Source: Serripes groenlandicus (lineage: Eukaryota > Mollusca > Bivalvia > Cardiida > Cardiidae). From it: a DNA stretch of 64,000 nt. Below the pieces are notes generated by a model. The model made no database searches. It saw nothing but the letters and a program-made list of their open reading frames with translations, and had not been told where the DNA came from. The first letter of the stretch is position 1. Every line of letters starts with the position of its first letter. A program made the position numbers and the translations under genes. Positions 49,201 to 52,439 of this stretch are shown here, in pieces. The DNA lies in NCBI GenBank assembly GCA_031761405.1, contig JASEVX010000003.1, positions 67,849,844 through 67,913,843 on the forward strand, written 5' to 3'.

Positions 49201-50115
49201 AGCAATGTCTCTTTTGCCACAATATTTTCATATTTGTTCAATAAATCTTTATTTACTTATCCATATGTTTAACTATATGTTTTCAAGGTCGTCTGTTGCA
49301 GCATTGTTGTATGTGGGAAAGTTTAACACTTTTCTACATAGAAAGAATTTGTAGCAGACGACTTTGAAAACATTTTGAACAGATATGGAAAACATCTATA
49401 AATGAAGGTGTTGAAAAAGTTTTTAGGCAATATTCTTTATGCTTGTCAATAATAAATGATCACCCATTCTTCACGTGTTAACACATTTTGATGCATGAGA
49501 TGCAGACACATTTTAAAACATTGTGACAAAAGGGTCAATGATTCCATCTCTATTATTAGTTATACATTGTATTTTTATTTATAGAGATTTCCAGCAATTT
49601 GCATAGAAGTTTTCAAAGTCGTCAGATTTTTTGTATGTAGATAAAAGATAAGTTAATGATAAGAAGTTCTAAAGAATTTTTTTTGGACTGCTGAAGTAAT
49701 AAGATAAAAGCAACGCCATCGCCCGTCCGTATGTTTCAAAGTCGAAAAAGGTGCATAACTGAATAATGATCAATGCCAGTGTTATGTGACTTTGTATAGA
49801 TATGCATATTGTTCCTAGCAACATGTGTACCAAGTTTCATTTGAAAATGTTGAGTGGTTTTTGAGTTGTGAGGTAAGGTTAAAGTTTTGTCACAGTGACT
49901 CCAAGGTTATTACAATAGTCAGACTTCTTTTCTTCGAAAAAGAGACAAGCTTATAAATAAAGCACATTCATTTTGGCATCTAAATCAATTGCCCAGCATG
50001 TTAATTATTTAAATCTATTTTTCAGATAAAACGAATGCAAGAAATGCTTGCGAAGATGCAGACCCAATTAAATCAAAACAGTCCCAAACTCAATGGGAGA
50101 GTGGCTGCTGTATAA
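12082..50115 (+). CDS. SEPTIN4/5-like: Septin, SEPTIN2 subgroup (septin-4/5-like), 12 coding exons
   Basis: Septins are GTP-binding proteins that assemble into hetero-oligomeric filaments at membranes and the cytoskeleton. I joined 12082-13272, 35588-35681, 37397-37483, 38089-38212, 39865-39999, 41287-41404, 44689-44790, 45567-45663, 46126-46177, 46651-46755, 48987-49065 and 50026-50115. All junctions are GT/AG and phases match, giving 757 codons plus TAA. Visible parts: low-complexity N-terminus 1-397; polybasic [10 protein letters not shown] before the GTPase domain; P-loop GETGLGKST (429-437); G3 DTPG (486-489); G4 AKSD (567-570, usually AKAD); the septin unique element with [20 protein letters not shown]; coiled coil about 718-743. 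The [14 protein letters not shown] stretch and short C-terminus match the SEPTIN2/4/5 type. The core of 360 residues is normal length; the 397-residue N-terminal exon is long and its use is inferred from an in-frame phase-0 junction. Introns are full of repeats. Confidence 0.93.
12562..12696 (+). repeat. In-frame 27-bp coding repeat (five 9-residue units)
   Basis: Five tandem 27-bp units within septin exon 1 encode [36 protein letters not shown] and APDGKGVLL. Unit length is a multiple of three and the frame stays open. Confidence 0.85.
13388..13615 (+). mobile_element. MITE-1, full length
   Basis: Lies 115 bp after the septin exon 1 donor; both TTAA intact, hairpin GCTCGTTTTGAGC. Confidence 0.94.
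13741..14920 (+). repeat. 44-bp tandem array, about 27 units
   Basis: Unit TTTCACTCCATGGCAGTTTG followed by ATATGATACTTTTAGAGACTTTAA. Highly uniform, with a few single-base variants and one unit carrying an extra TTTCAC near 14270. It begins about 470 bp after the septin exon 1 donor. Confidence 0.97.
15015..15631 (+). mobile_element. Run of three MITE-1 copies
   Basis: Copies at 15015-15235 (right end lost), 15261-15405 (right half missing) and 15404-15631 (nearly complete, CTAA right end). Confidence 0.85.
15692..16035. mobile_element. MITE-1 fragment (+) and diverged copy (-)
   Basis: 15692-15830 is a degenerate plus copy. 15828-16035 is a minus copy ending GGGAAAGGGTTAA. Confidence 0.8.
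16218..16448 (+). mobile_element. MITE-1, GCAC/GTGC subfamily
   Basis: Left TTAA intact, right end TTTA; hairpin GCACGTTTTGTGC. Confidence 0.94.
16525..16720 (+). mobile_element. SINE-B, partial
   Basis: B box GCGGGTTCGATCCC, then GGACCAGAAGTATTGGTAAC and GCGACATAAACCACCA. Confidence 0.82.
16962..17106 (+). mobile_element. SINE-A, 5' truncated
   Basis: Flanked by an 11-bp direct repeat ATTGATTTTGA (16951-16961, 17107-17117). Confidence 0.9.
17234..17472 (+). mobile_element. MITE-1 with mismatched hairpin
   Basis: Both TTAA intact. Hairpin arms are GCAC and GAGC, one half of the compensatory change. Confidence 0.93.
17517..17652 (+). mobile_element. MITE-1, right half
   Basis: Palindrome ATTGTGGCAAAGGGAGATAC through GGAAAAGGGTTA. 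Confidence 0.8.
17818..18000 (+). mobile_element. MITE-1, right end missing
   Basis: Intact left end and hairpin; stops in AAAAAGC before the GTCTGCTGCAG block. Confidence 0.88.
18186..18820 (+). repeat. About 36-bp tandem array with a higher-order block
   Basis: Unit of the form CCAGTCAAGAATTTCTCAAA followed by AGTCATGGGCGATGGTA. A multi-unit block starting near 18250 recurs from about 18568 (318-bp period), including the same odd unit with AATATTCTCAAATGTCATGG. Confidence 0.93.
19048..19286. mobile_element. MITE-2: different foldback element
   Basis: Inverted ends GGCTTGGTGTGAAACGGTTG and CAACCGTTTCACGCCAAGCC, with a central perfect 20-bp stem AAATTTAGGTGCCATTGCTC around the loop GTTCT (19157-19201). 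The core GCTC/GAGC resembles MITE-1 but the ends differ. Confidence 0.88.
19302..19583 (-). mobile_element. SINE-B, full length
   Basis: Reverse of the family from TGGTGTTACAG to the head GCCGAGACGGTTGGTGGGCT. Confidence 0.85.
19585..19642 (-). mobile_element. MITE-1 terminal fragment
   Basis: Only the last ~55 bp (TGTTCAAAGTCGTCTGCTGC to GGGTTAA), directly after a SINE. Confidence 0.88.
19826..20062 (+). mobile_element. MITE-1, GCAC/GTGC subfamily
   Basis: Left TTAA intact; right end GGGTTTTTAA. A short fragment follows to 20157. Confidence 0.93.
20158..20384 (+). mobile_element. MITE-1, diverged
   Basis: Left TTAA intact, with a short insertion TCGTAAACAATACAAC near the left end; right end TTGA. 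Confidence 0.85.
20591..20816 (+). mobile_element. MITE-1, right TTAA lost
   Basis: Full interior with hairpin GCTCGTTTTGAGC; ends GAGGGAAAA. Confidence 0.92.
20935..21165 (-). mobile_element. SINE-B
   Basis: GTTTGGTGTTTTATGCCACT to GATCGAACCCGCAACCTATT. Confidence 0.88.
21240..21410 (+). repeat. Single-unit relative of the 32.7-33.1 kb CCAAT segment
   Basis: Shares flanks and order with 32700-33155: a TATATA stretch, ATGACTGCC, TACAGGTTGTCTCAGGATGA, CAGCCAATCAA, then AATCTTT and TAAAAC. It has one CCAAT unit instead of seven. Confidence 0.7.
21812..22393. mobile_element. Mosaic of MITE-1 fragments with a foreign insert
   Basis: Left part 21812-21995, a duplicated piece near 22000-22090, then about 130 bp of unrelated sequence (22095-22225), then an opposite-orientation right part ending GGGAAAGGCTTAA. 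Confidence 0.7.
23399..23422. other. Perfect GC-rich hairpin
   Basis: GGAAGCCGCC, loop TCCT, GGCGGCTTCC in AT-rich, repeat-poor DNA about 140 bp before the candidate first exon at 23564. Function unknown. Confidence 0.6.
23564..23581 (+). other. Candidate alternative septin first exon (MRLMYT)
   Basis: Six codons from an ATG followed by a strong donor ACG|GTAAGG in phase 0, the phase needed for exon 2. It lies at the end of a 1.2-kb repeat-poor stretch. No transcript evidence. Confidence 0.2.
23629..23798. mobile_element. MITE-1, internally deleted
   Basis: Both TTAA intact; hairpin GCTCATTTAAAGGAGC. Confidence 0.88.
23806..24060 (-). mobile_element. SINE-B, full length
   Basis: GTATGGTGTTTTAATGCCAC to CTACCACTACACCACCAAGG. 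Confidence 0.88.
24367..24602 (+). mobile_element. MITE-1, diverged
   Basis: TTTACCCTTTCCC to GGAACGGTTTAA, 54 bp before the N gap. Confidence 0.85.
24656..24855. other. Assembly gap of exactly 200 N
   Basis: 200 N; open frames crossing it are artefacts. It lies in septin intron 1. Confidence 1.
25125..25332 (+). mobile_element. MITE-1, degenerate
   Basis: TTACAGCAGATGATTTTGAA and GAGGGAAAGTG remain. Confidence 0.6.
25384..25590 (-). mobile_element. MITE-1, left end worn
   Basis: Hairpin GCTCAAAACAAGC; right TTAA shared with a degenerate copy that follows to about 25760. Confidence 0.88.
25830..26085 (+). mobile_element. SINE-B, diverged
   Basis: CATGGCCTCGATGGTGTACT, then AAAAATGGTAGTAATGGC, AGTAATACTAGAAACTTACC and GTGGCGTATGAAGCAAACAA. 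Confidence 0.8.
26160..26460. mobile_element. Two degenerate MITE-1 copies
   Basis: TGCAGCAGACAACTTTCTAA at 26163 and CAGCAGACAACTTTGAAAAT near 26283, with GAAATT hairpin remnants. Confidence 0.6.
26541..26758 (-). mobile_element. MITE-1, full length
   Basis: Both TTAA present; long perfect palindrome around GCTCATCATGAGC. Confidence 0.92.
26760..27800. other. Repeat-poor stretch in septin intron 1
   Basis: Contains a (TA)n run near 27085, a TTTTCACCATT/AATGGTGAAAA inverted pair around 26945-27035, and the candidate exon at 27522. Confidence 0.4.
27522..27542 (+). other. Candidate alternative septin first exon (MYKRTLQ)
   Basis: Seven codons from an ATG followed by CAG|GTAGCC in phase 0, within a repeat-free stretch (26760-27800) of intron 1. 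Chance occurrence is quite possible. Confidence 0.2.
27806..28026 (+). mobile_element. MITE-1, diverged
   Basis: TCTCTTTCC to GGGAGAGGGTTA, hairpin GCTCATCATAAGC. Confidence 0.82.
28075..28297 (+). mobile_element. MITE-1, GCAC/GTGC subfamily
   Basis: Both TTAA intact, with a 15-bp deletion before AAAAGGAGAAATTGCACG. Confidence 0.93.
28379..28983 (-). mobile_element. Run of MITE-1 copies
   Basis: 28379-28603 minus, 28604-28756 half copy, 28753-28983 minus; the last two share one TTAA. Confidence 0.85.
29084..29320 (+). mobile_element. MITE-1, diverged
   Basis: ACCCTTTCCCCACATACAAC to AAGTGGAAAAGTGATAA. Confidence 0.83.
29330..29690 (-). mobile_element. Fragment of a long molluscan repeat
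   Basis: ACCTTACCTCATAGCTCAAA, then TTGAGTAATGCCCCTTTTTC, ending GGCTCCACGGCGCTCTTGTT. Related to 49680-49990 in opposite orientation. Confidence 0.65.
30195..30300 (+). mobile_element. SINE-B fragment
   Basis: AGTAATGGCTGCCCTCCTTA to GACCAGTAGTAGTC; runs into a MITE half. Confidence 0.82.
30312..30415 (-). mobile_element. MITE-1, right half
   Basis: ACTTTTAGTCATAGGTTATC to GGGAGAGGGTTAA, joined directly to a SINE fragment. Confidence 0.88.
30505..30650 (+). repeat. 42-bp tandem repeat, four units
   Basis: Four units of the form GGCCGATCTTGGATCAACTC followed by TGATTACAAATGACCT, the last slightly shortened. Confidence 0.9.
30945..31135 (+). mobile_element. MITE-1, degenerate
   Basis: ACACATACAGCAAATATTCA on the left and GAGAGAGGGATAA on the right. 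Confidence 0.65.
31253..31476 (-). mobile_element. MITE-1, full length
   Basis: Both TTAA present; hairpin GCTTGTAATGAGC. Confidence 0.9.
31684..31860 (+). mobile_element. SINE-C relative
   Basis: CAGGTTTGATCCCCAGTCAC, CAAGGCACATTTCCTAGCAC and GGTTAAAACCCCAATAAAAC. Confidence 0.8.
32189..32599 (-). mobile_element. Two MITE-1 copies on a shared TTAA
   Basis: Degenerate copy 32189-32392, then nearly complete copy 32389-32599. Confidence 0.9.
32757..33099 (+). repeat. 49-bp tandem array, seven units, each with a CCAAT box
   Basis: Unit starts at 32757, 32806, 32855, 32904, 32953, 33002 and 33051. Each has CCATACAGGTTGACT, GATTGACCT and GTCAGCCAATCAAG. A single related unit with the same flanks occurs at 21290-21345. 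Confidence 0.95.
33134..33140 (+). promoter_or_regulatory. TATA-box-like sequence after the CCAAT array
   Basis: TATAAAA in CAGTATAAAACTCG, about 35 bp after the last CCAAT-type unit. A promoter reading is inference; no first exon with a clear donor follows. Confidence 0.25.
33141..33645. other. Non-genic stretch after the CCAAT array
   Basis: Unique-looking; holds GTTGGTTGTATCCTGCGATT, similar to GTTGGTTGTATCATGTGATA at 23481. Confidence 0.4.
33650..33815 (+). mobile_element. Short fragment of a long repeat
   Basis: TAGCTTGATTTTTGAAAAAA, CGAGAGCTATTGTCATGACC, GGCGTCGGCGGCGGCGTG, ending CGCAGTGCTCTTGTTTTACG. Confidence 0.6.
34166..34581. mobile_element. Two MITE-1 copies in opposite orientation sharing a TTAA
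   Basis: 34166-34358 minus (internal deletion) and 34355-34581 plus. Confidence 0.9.
34640..34850 (+). mobile_element. MITE-1, degenerate
   Basis: ATTCTGCAGCAGATCGAGGA to GCAAGTGGGAAAAG. Confidence 0.65.
35002..35532. mobile_element. Two degenerate MITE-1 copies
   Basis: Plus copy 35002-35205 and minus copy 35305-35532 (ends CATGTGGTAAAGGGCTTA), within 60 bp of septin exon 2. Confidence 0.7.
35588..35681 (+). CDS. Septin exon 2: start of conserved core
   Basis: Acceptor TTTACAG, donor G|GTAAGC, phase 1 exit. Encodes [18 protein letters not shown] and then the polybasic [13 protein letters not shown]. The [14 protein letters not shown] stretch is the standard septin entry into the GTPase domain, and the lysines/arginines form the phosphoinositide-binding patch of the family. 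Confidence 0.95.
35693..36132 (-). mobile_element. MITE-1 split by a SINE
   Basis: TTAA at 35693 and 36129; the SINE at 35717-35966 sits inside with an 11-bp target duplication. Starts 12 bp after the exon 2 donor. Confidence 0.9.
35717..35966 (+). mobile_element. SINE-B, full length, inside a MITE
   Basis: Head CCGCCTTGGTGGTAGAGCAT with B box GCGGGTTCAAACC, then AAAATGGCAGTAATGGCTGC, ACCAGTAGTACTGGTAACT and GCGGCATAAATCACCA. 11-bp duplication ACATGTAGAGA at 35706-35716 and 35967-35977. Confidence 0.93.
36183..36335 (-). mobile_element. MITE-1, degenerate
   Basis: TTGAACCCTTTTCCTGATAC and an ATTTGCTCTGGACAACCATT hairpin remnant. Confidence 0.55.
36815..37250. mobile_element. MITE-1 (+) followed by truncated MITE-1 (-)
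   Basis: 36815-37049 complete (right end ATAA); the second starts on that ATAA and loses its right half. Confidence 0.88.
37250..37380 (+). repeat. Short AT-rich tandem repeat
   Basis: Imperfect units of about 32 bp built from GGAATGATATTTGTATATAT and TTGTATG, just before septin exon 3. It may derive from the end of a MITE (TTGTATGTGGGAA). Confidence 0.75.
37397..37483 (+). CDS. Septin exon 3: P-loop
   Basis: Acceptor TTACAG, donor GAAG|GTTTGC, enters and leaves in phase 1. Carries the Walker A motif GETGLGKST (most septins have GESGLGKST), followed by [15 protein letters not shown]. Confidence 0.95.
37697..37800 (+). repeat. 30-bp tandem repeat, three to four units
   Basis: Unit AACAATACACTTATCTGGCA followed by GTAGTGTA, in septin intron 3. 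Confidence 0.9.
37977..38053. mobile_element. MITE-1 mini-derivative, 77 bp
   Basis: Both TTAA and terminal boxes kept, nearly all interior lost; 35 bp before septin exon 4. Confidence 0.88.
38089..38212 (+). CDS. Septin exon 4: switch regions and G3 motif
   Basis: Acceptor TTTTGCAG, donor AG|GTCAGT. Encodes a Glu/Lys-rich segment, then [21 protein letters not shown] with the G3 motif DTPG. The acceptor lies only 35 bp after a 77-bp MITE remnant. Confidence 0.95.
38213..38806. other. Septin intron 4, first part
   Basis: Unique-looking, no repeat or gene seen. Confidence 0.5.
38807..38971 (+). mobile_element. MITE-1 copy with a poly-C expanded end
   Basis: ATTAA is followed by 19 C (38811-38829), then recognisable MITE interior (GAAAACATATAGACAAA, GTGGAAATTGTTCAT). 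Its right subterminal part continues as the 24-bp array. Confidence 0.8.
38971..39360 (+). repeat. 24-bp tandem array derived from a MITE end
   Basis: About 16 units of GATAAGTCAAAGTCGTCTGC followed by TGCA, in septin intron 4. The unit equals the subterminal MITE sequence CAAAGTCGTCTGCTGCAGAT. Some units carry the variant GTTTCAGATGAGTC. Confidence 0.95.
39486..39660 (-). repeat. Inverted partner of the 24-bp array
   Basis: About seven units in reverse complement (GACTTATCTGCAGCAGACGA). Unit order, including the TTTCAGATGAGTC, GTATTCTGC and GTTGCAGAT variants, matches part of the left array read backwards. Confidence 0.92.
39660..39775 (+). mobile_element. 3' end of a long repeat after the inverted 24-bp array
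   Basis: GAGTTATGCCCCTTCTTGGA to TGTACCGTTTGCGGTACTCT and TGTTTC: hairpin then CTCTTG, as in the other elements. Confidence 0.65.
39865..39999 (+). CDS. Septin exon 5
   Basis: Acceptor TTTACAG, donor CATGG|GTAAGT. Encodes [32 protein letters not shown] and [10 protein letters not shown], all diagnostic septin blocks. Confidence 0.95.
40028..40487 (-). mobile_element. Two MITE-1 copies on a shared TTAA
   Basis: 40028-40257 and 40254-40487, both minus, starting about 30 bp after the exon 5 donor. Confidence 0.87.
40655..40745 (+). mobile_element. SINE-B head only
   Basis: ACCGCCTCTGTGGTGTAGTG, GTAGAGC, B box GCGGGATTGATACC; the body is lost. Confidence 0.78.
40800..41255. mobile_element. Degenerate MITE-1 (+) and MITE-1 (-)
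   Basis: Degenerate copy to about 41005; 41030-41255 minus, ending GGGAAAGGGTTAA 31 bp before septin exon 6. Confidence 0.8.
41287..41404 (+). CDS. Septin exon 6: G4 motif
   Basis: Acceptor TTTCAAG, donor AAG|GTAAAG, phase 0 exit. Encodes [20 protein letters not shown] and the G4 motif AKSD, then [15 protein letters not shown] ends about 30 bp before the exon. Its donor faces the 38 repeated acceptors of intron 6. Confidence 0.95.
41521..41750 (-). mobile_element. MITE-1, diverged
   Basis: TTAATCCTTTCTTACATATA to GGAATGGTTTAA; hairpin GCTCATAATGAGC. Confidence 0.87.
41820..42120 (+). other. Diverged fragments of long repeats
   Basis: ATTGATTGATTGAAAACATG matches part of 2720-2760, followed by GTCCATCAGTCTGTCCGTCA. 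Confidence 0.5.
42141..42335 (+). mobile_element. MITE-1, degenerate
   Basis: ATAACCCTTTCCCACAAACT and GAGCAATTTTCCATTTTGAC; 115 bp before the 60-bp array. Confidence 0.65.
42449..44728 (+). repeat. 60-bp tandem array of septin exon-7 splice acceptor plus exon start
   Basis: 38 units (35 start-to-start spacings of 60 bp counting the last, and three of 58 bp). Each holds 20 intron bases ending ATTACAG and 40 exon bases starting GTGCTAATGGAG and ending ATTTACC. Unit starts run from 42475 to the true exon at 44689. Three 58-bp units (ending 42652, 43310 and 43908) and shared variants define a higher-order period of 598 bp. Most units are open in the exon frame and encode [23 protein letters not shown]-to-TAG or TAA changes and the 58-bp units break the frame. 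The array lies within intron 6 and runs into exon 7. Confidence 0.97.
44689..44790 (+). CDS. Septin exon 7, start amplified upstream as a 60-bp array
   Basis: With the last acceptor in the array (ATTACAG|GTG) the exon encodes [16 protein letters not shown] and [18 protein letters not shown] in phase 0 and joins exon 6 in frame. Donor AAG|GTCAAT. Its first 40 bases plus the 20 preceding intron bases are the repeat unit. Acceptors at 44569 and 44629 are also open and would add 40 or 20 residues. Confidence 0.92.
44810..45330. mobile_element. Degenerate MITE-1 pieces after septin exon 7
   Basis: TTTCAAAGTAGTCAGCTGTT to GAGAAAGCATTAACC near 44850, then two worn copies to about 45070 and 45330. 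Confidence 0.55.
45567..45663 (+). CDS. Septin exon 8: septin unique element, first part
   Basis: Acceptor TTTACAG, donor GAAG|GTAGGT. Encodes [20 protein letters not shown] and [12 protein letters not shown], a signature of the septin family. Confidence 0.95.
45780..46055 (-). mobile_element. Chimeric MITE-1
   Basis: Left end missing; two palindromic cores in series (GCTTAAAATGAGC, then ATAATGAGC), ending GGGAAAAGGTT. A recombinant of two copies. Confidence 0.8.
46126..46177 (+). CDS. Septin exon 9
   Basis: Acceptor CTTACAG, donor ATTAG|GTAGGT, 52 nt. Encodes [17 protein letters not shown] of the septin unique element. Confidence 0.94.
46407..46615 (-). mobile_element. MITE-1, degenerate
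   Basis: TTAACCCTTCGTCACATACA, hairpin GCTCATTATGAGC; 36 bp before septin exon 10. Confidence 0.7.
46651..46755 (+). CDS. Septin exon 10
   Basis: Acceptor TATTTTCAG, donor GAGG|GTAGAC. Encodes [19 protein letters not shown], the end of the GTPase fold, then [15 protein letters not shown]. Confidence 0.93.
46806..47035 (+). mobile_element. MITE-1, GCAC/GTGC subfamily
   Basis: Both TTAA intact, joined directly to a SINE fragment on the right. Confidence 0.94.
47036..47145 (+). mobile_element. SINE-B fragment
   Basis: AATGGAAGTAATGGCTCTGC to ACCCATAAAACGCTATAATG. Confidence 0.75.
47255..47430 (+). mobile_element. Fragment of another long repeat
   Basis: ATACCCCCTTCGAAGAAGAG, GGGGTATATAGGAGTCACTG (inverted start) and the GTCTGTCTGTCGGTCGGTCG run. 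Confidence 0.6.
47530..47660 (+). mobile_element. SINE-B fragment
   Basis: ACGACTGATTCACTGGTCTC and GACCAGTGGTACTTGTAACC. Confidence 0.78.
47723..47952 (+). mobile_element. MITE-1, full length
   Basis: Both TTAA intact; hairpin GCTCGTTTTGAGC. Confidence 0.94.
47970..48450 (-). mobile_element. SINE-B interrupted by MITE-1
   Basis: Left half 47970-48129, right half 48361-48450 (GTTTGGTATGACTGGACCTG to GAACCACGGAGAC). Confidence 0.92.
48130..48360 (-). mobile_element. MITE-1 inserted in a SINE
   Basis: Flanking SINE-B sequence resumes on both sides of the TTAA; hairpin GCACAAAACGTGC. Confidence 0.95.
48627..48779 (+). mobile_element. MITE-1, deletion derivative
   Basis: Hairpin region missing; right TTAA intact. 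Confidence 0.88.
48987..49065 (+). CDS. Septin exon 11: linker and start of coiled coil
   Basis: Acceptor TTTTACCAG, donor GAG|GTAAAT, phase 0 exit. Encodes [20 protein letters not shown] and QEKDSE, the start of the C-terminal heptads. Confidence 0.92.
49094..49645 (-). mobile_element. MITE-1 followed by degenerate copies
   Basis: 49094-49326 includes a small ACCTCTAC triplication; worn pieces follow on the shared TTAA. Confidence 0.78.
49680..49990 (+). mobile_element. Opposite-orientation relative of the 29.3-29.7 kb fragment
   Basis: AGCAACGCCATCGCCCGTCC, GTCGAAAAAGGTGCATAACT and TATGCATATTGTTCCTAGCA (reverse of AGAAACAATATGCATGTCTA). Confidence 0.65.
50026..50115 (+). CDS. Septin exon 12: coiled coil and stop
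   Basis: Acceptor TTTTTCAG. Encodes [17 protein letters not shown] and a short tail ending GRVAAV, then TAA at 50113-50115. RMQEML is the typical end of the SEPTIN2-group coiled coil. Confidence 0.93.
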   Translation: MKRMQEMLAKMQTQLNQNSPKLNGRVAAV

Positions 50116-50540
50116 CTCTAAACAGTGATCAAGAATTGTGTCTTCAACCCTGACCAGGTTGACACTTTGAGATCCCCTCTCTATCATCTGTCTGTCAGAC
50201 TGTCAGTCCTACCAGGTTTTAACTTACTGTCCTTTTGCAGACCAAATAATTATTCCTTCAAAAACTCTCACTTAATATGATAGGTCTTCTTTTACCATAT
50301 ATTACCTTGATATATATATGTAACTTAATCACACTTTGTTGTTGGGACTCATTGAGACAAAGTTAGGTCATGGTATATGAATCTGAAACTGGAAAAGTGA
50401 AGGAAATATTTAAATGATACAAGATTATAGGATTAGGTTGATGGTGGATTTATTAAACAGTGTTAAATCTGTTGTGATATTACTTTTAGATTTTGGAACA
50501 TCTGAGAAAATTGGATAAATAAAGAATACTGATAGCGTTT
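50116..50540 (+). other. Septin 3' UTR (inferred)
   Basis: Repeat-free AT-rich sequence after the stop, ending near AATAAA at 50518-50523, the first plausible polyadenylation signal. The true cleavage site cannot be seen. Confidence 0.5.
50518..50523 (+). terminator. Candidate septin polyadenylation signal AATAAA
   Basis: Canonical hexamer about 400 bp after the septin stop. Another AATAAA lies at 55036-55041 if a longer UTR is used. Confidence 0.45.
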
Positions 50541-50931
50541 TGATAACAAAATTGACAACATAGTGGGAAAAAGAGCAGTTTTTGCTTTTCCTTCAAATTC
50601 TTTTTCAAAAAAGAAAGAAAGGTTTTAAGTTTTTTCTTTCAATGTTTAACTACTTATTGAATTTTGTAAGCAAACAAAAACATGGCAGTTATATGCACCT
50701 GATAGTCAAACAGACATGAGTCATTTTCGTTGGTTAAAGATTTATGCTATTTTCTGCAGCATATTAGCAATATCAATAGCCACTAGAATAATTCATGTGG
50801 GCTTCGTCTTTGGATGTTTAACCATTACTATATAAGCTACATTGGCTACAGAAACCCAAAGCATGACTGATAGGCATGTGCATAAAGCCTCGGAATTCAG
50901 GTATTTAATGTCCTGATGATGAGCCCTGGTA

Positions 50932-51190
50932 GTTCAGTCGGTATCAACGCAGGCTGTCAATCCAGGGGATGTGAGTTCAGACCCTAGCTTTTTCCGATGT
51001 TTGACAAAAGACACTGAGACAAGCCTCATTTGTCTTTCACAAATGGGCTAACAGTCTATGTTGAAGAGCAGCTAGTTGCTTGGAAAGAATGTTGTGTGGA
51101 ATACTGGTGTGTGAAAGCCAGGAAACACATGAGTAGGTGAACTTGCTGCTGTGATATGACTGAAAAATTGTTGAAATCAATCAATCAATC
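50932..51190 (+). mobile_element. SINE-A, full length
   Basis: Head GCCCTGGTAGTTCAGTCGGT, tail AATCAATCAATC; 9-bp flanking repeat TCCTGATGA (50921-50929, 51189-51197). Confidence 0.88.
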
Positions 51191-51227
51191 CTGATGAAAG
51201 CCATGGAAAGGGCCATGTTTTGATTCT

Positions 51228-51455
51228 ATAACCATTTCCCTCATATAGACGCTTTCTGATGCCTCTGCAGCAGACAGCTTTTTGTAAATATAGTGACAAA
51301 AGAAGAAATTGCTCAAAAATGAGCAATTTCTCCTTTTGCCATAATGTTTACCACTTTTAGTGGGTTATCCATTCAATTTTAGAGATTTTATATTTTTTGA
51401 CAAAATATCTTCAAAGTCGTCTCCTGCAGAATTGTCGTCTGAGGGAAAGGGTTAA
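51228..51455 (-). mobile_element. MITE-1, full length
   Basis: Left end ATAACC, right TTAA intact; hairpin GCTCAAAAATGAGC. Confidence 0.92.
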
Positions 51456-51639
51456 CGCTGTTATTTTATAGAGATATGTATTAAAATGAAAAGCCTAATT
51501 TGTACATACATACTTGCCTATTGATGAAAAAATCTGATTGCTTGTACTGATGAGCTGATATGTCATTATTGGATGCACAAAAGGTGTAGCATCACACAAA
51601 AAACAACCTGTGGGATTATGGGTATCAGTAAAGATCCAC

Positions 51640-51920
51640 ATCAAACTTCATAATTGCTCTCTCTGATCTGGATCTTCCTTGTTTCCAATCTACATTTAGT
51701 TGTGGATTCGTCATTGAGGCCTAGGGAGAATGCTTATGACCAAAAAACATACTAATTAGGTAGGCCATGGGAAATTCACAAGTTGACTTTTGTGAGTAAT
51801 CAAGATCTACAATGTACACATATTACATACATAAGCTTCTGTCTGCTTGTGTAGACTGTGATAAGATGGAGTAGATGTATATTGTGATCTTTGCCTACAC
51901 TGTTCAGAAATGCTAACTTA
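51640..51920. repeat. Diverged interspersed repeat
   Basis: AATCAAGATCTACAATGTAC, AAGCTTCTGTCTGCTTGTGT, ACTGTGATAAGATGGAGTAG; related to 55110-55280. Confidence 0.55.
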
Positions 51921-52089
51921 CCTATGCACGCAGATAGGCTCATATTGGCATATGGATATGCGTCGTCCACAAATCTTGTCGACTGTCATAACTTAATTAA
52001 TCTTTGTCCAGAAAATTATAAACATAATTGCCTGATGTCCCTATGTTCCTAGTGATCTAGATAAGGGGTATTTTAAAATCCGTATTTCA

Positions 52090-52190
52090 CCCTCTAGCCC
52101 AATGATGCGGGTACTCAAAAGAACCATCTCAATGATACAATTCTGTTGAGAATCCGCATCATTGGGTTTGGTTAGATAATAAGAGAGATT
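52090..52190. mobile_element. MITE-3: second copy
   Basis: CACCCTCTAGCCCAATGATG, CGGGTACTCAAAAGAACCAT, and reverse arm ATCCGCATCATTGGGTTTGG followed by TTAGATAATAAGAGAG. Confidence 0.75.
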
Positions 52191-52221
52191 TTGTGAAAAA
52201 AAGAGCTGTCTTTATACCTTC

Positions 52222-52434
52222 CTTATCCCTTTACCTCATAAAGACTCTTTCTGACGCCTCTTGAAAACATAGTGACAAAAGAAGAAATTGCTCAAAACGA
52301 GCAATGTCTCCTTTTGCCACAATGTTTTCCACTTTTAGTCATAGTTTATCCATTCAATTGTAGAGATTTTCTATTTTTTGACAAAATATGTTCGAAGTAT
52401 TCTGCTGCAGAATTGTCGTATGAGGGAAAGGGTC
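52222..52434 (-). mobile_element. MITE-1, subterminal deletion
   Basis: GCAGCAGACGGC missing on the left; ends GGGAAAGGGTC. Confidence 0.9.
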
Positions 52435-52439
52435 TGGAC

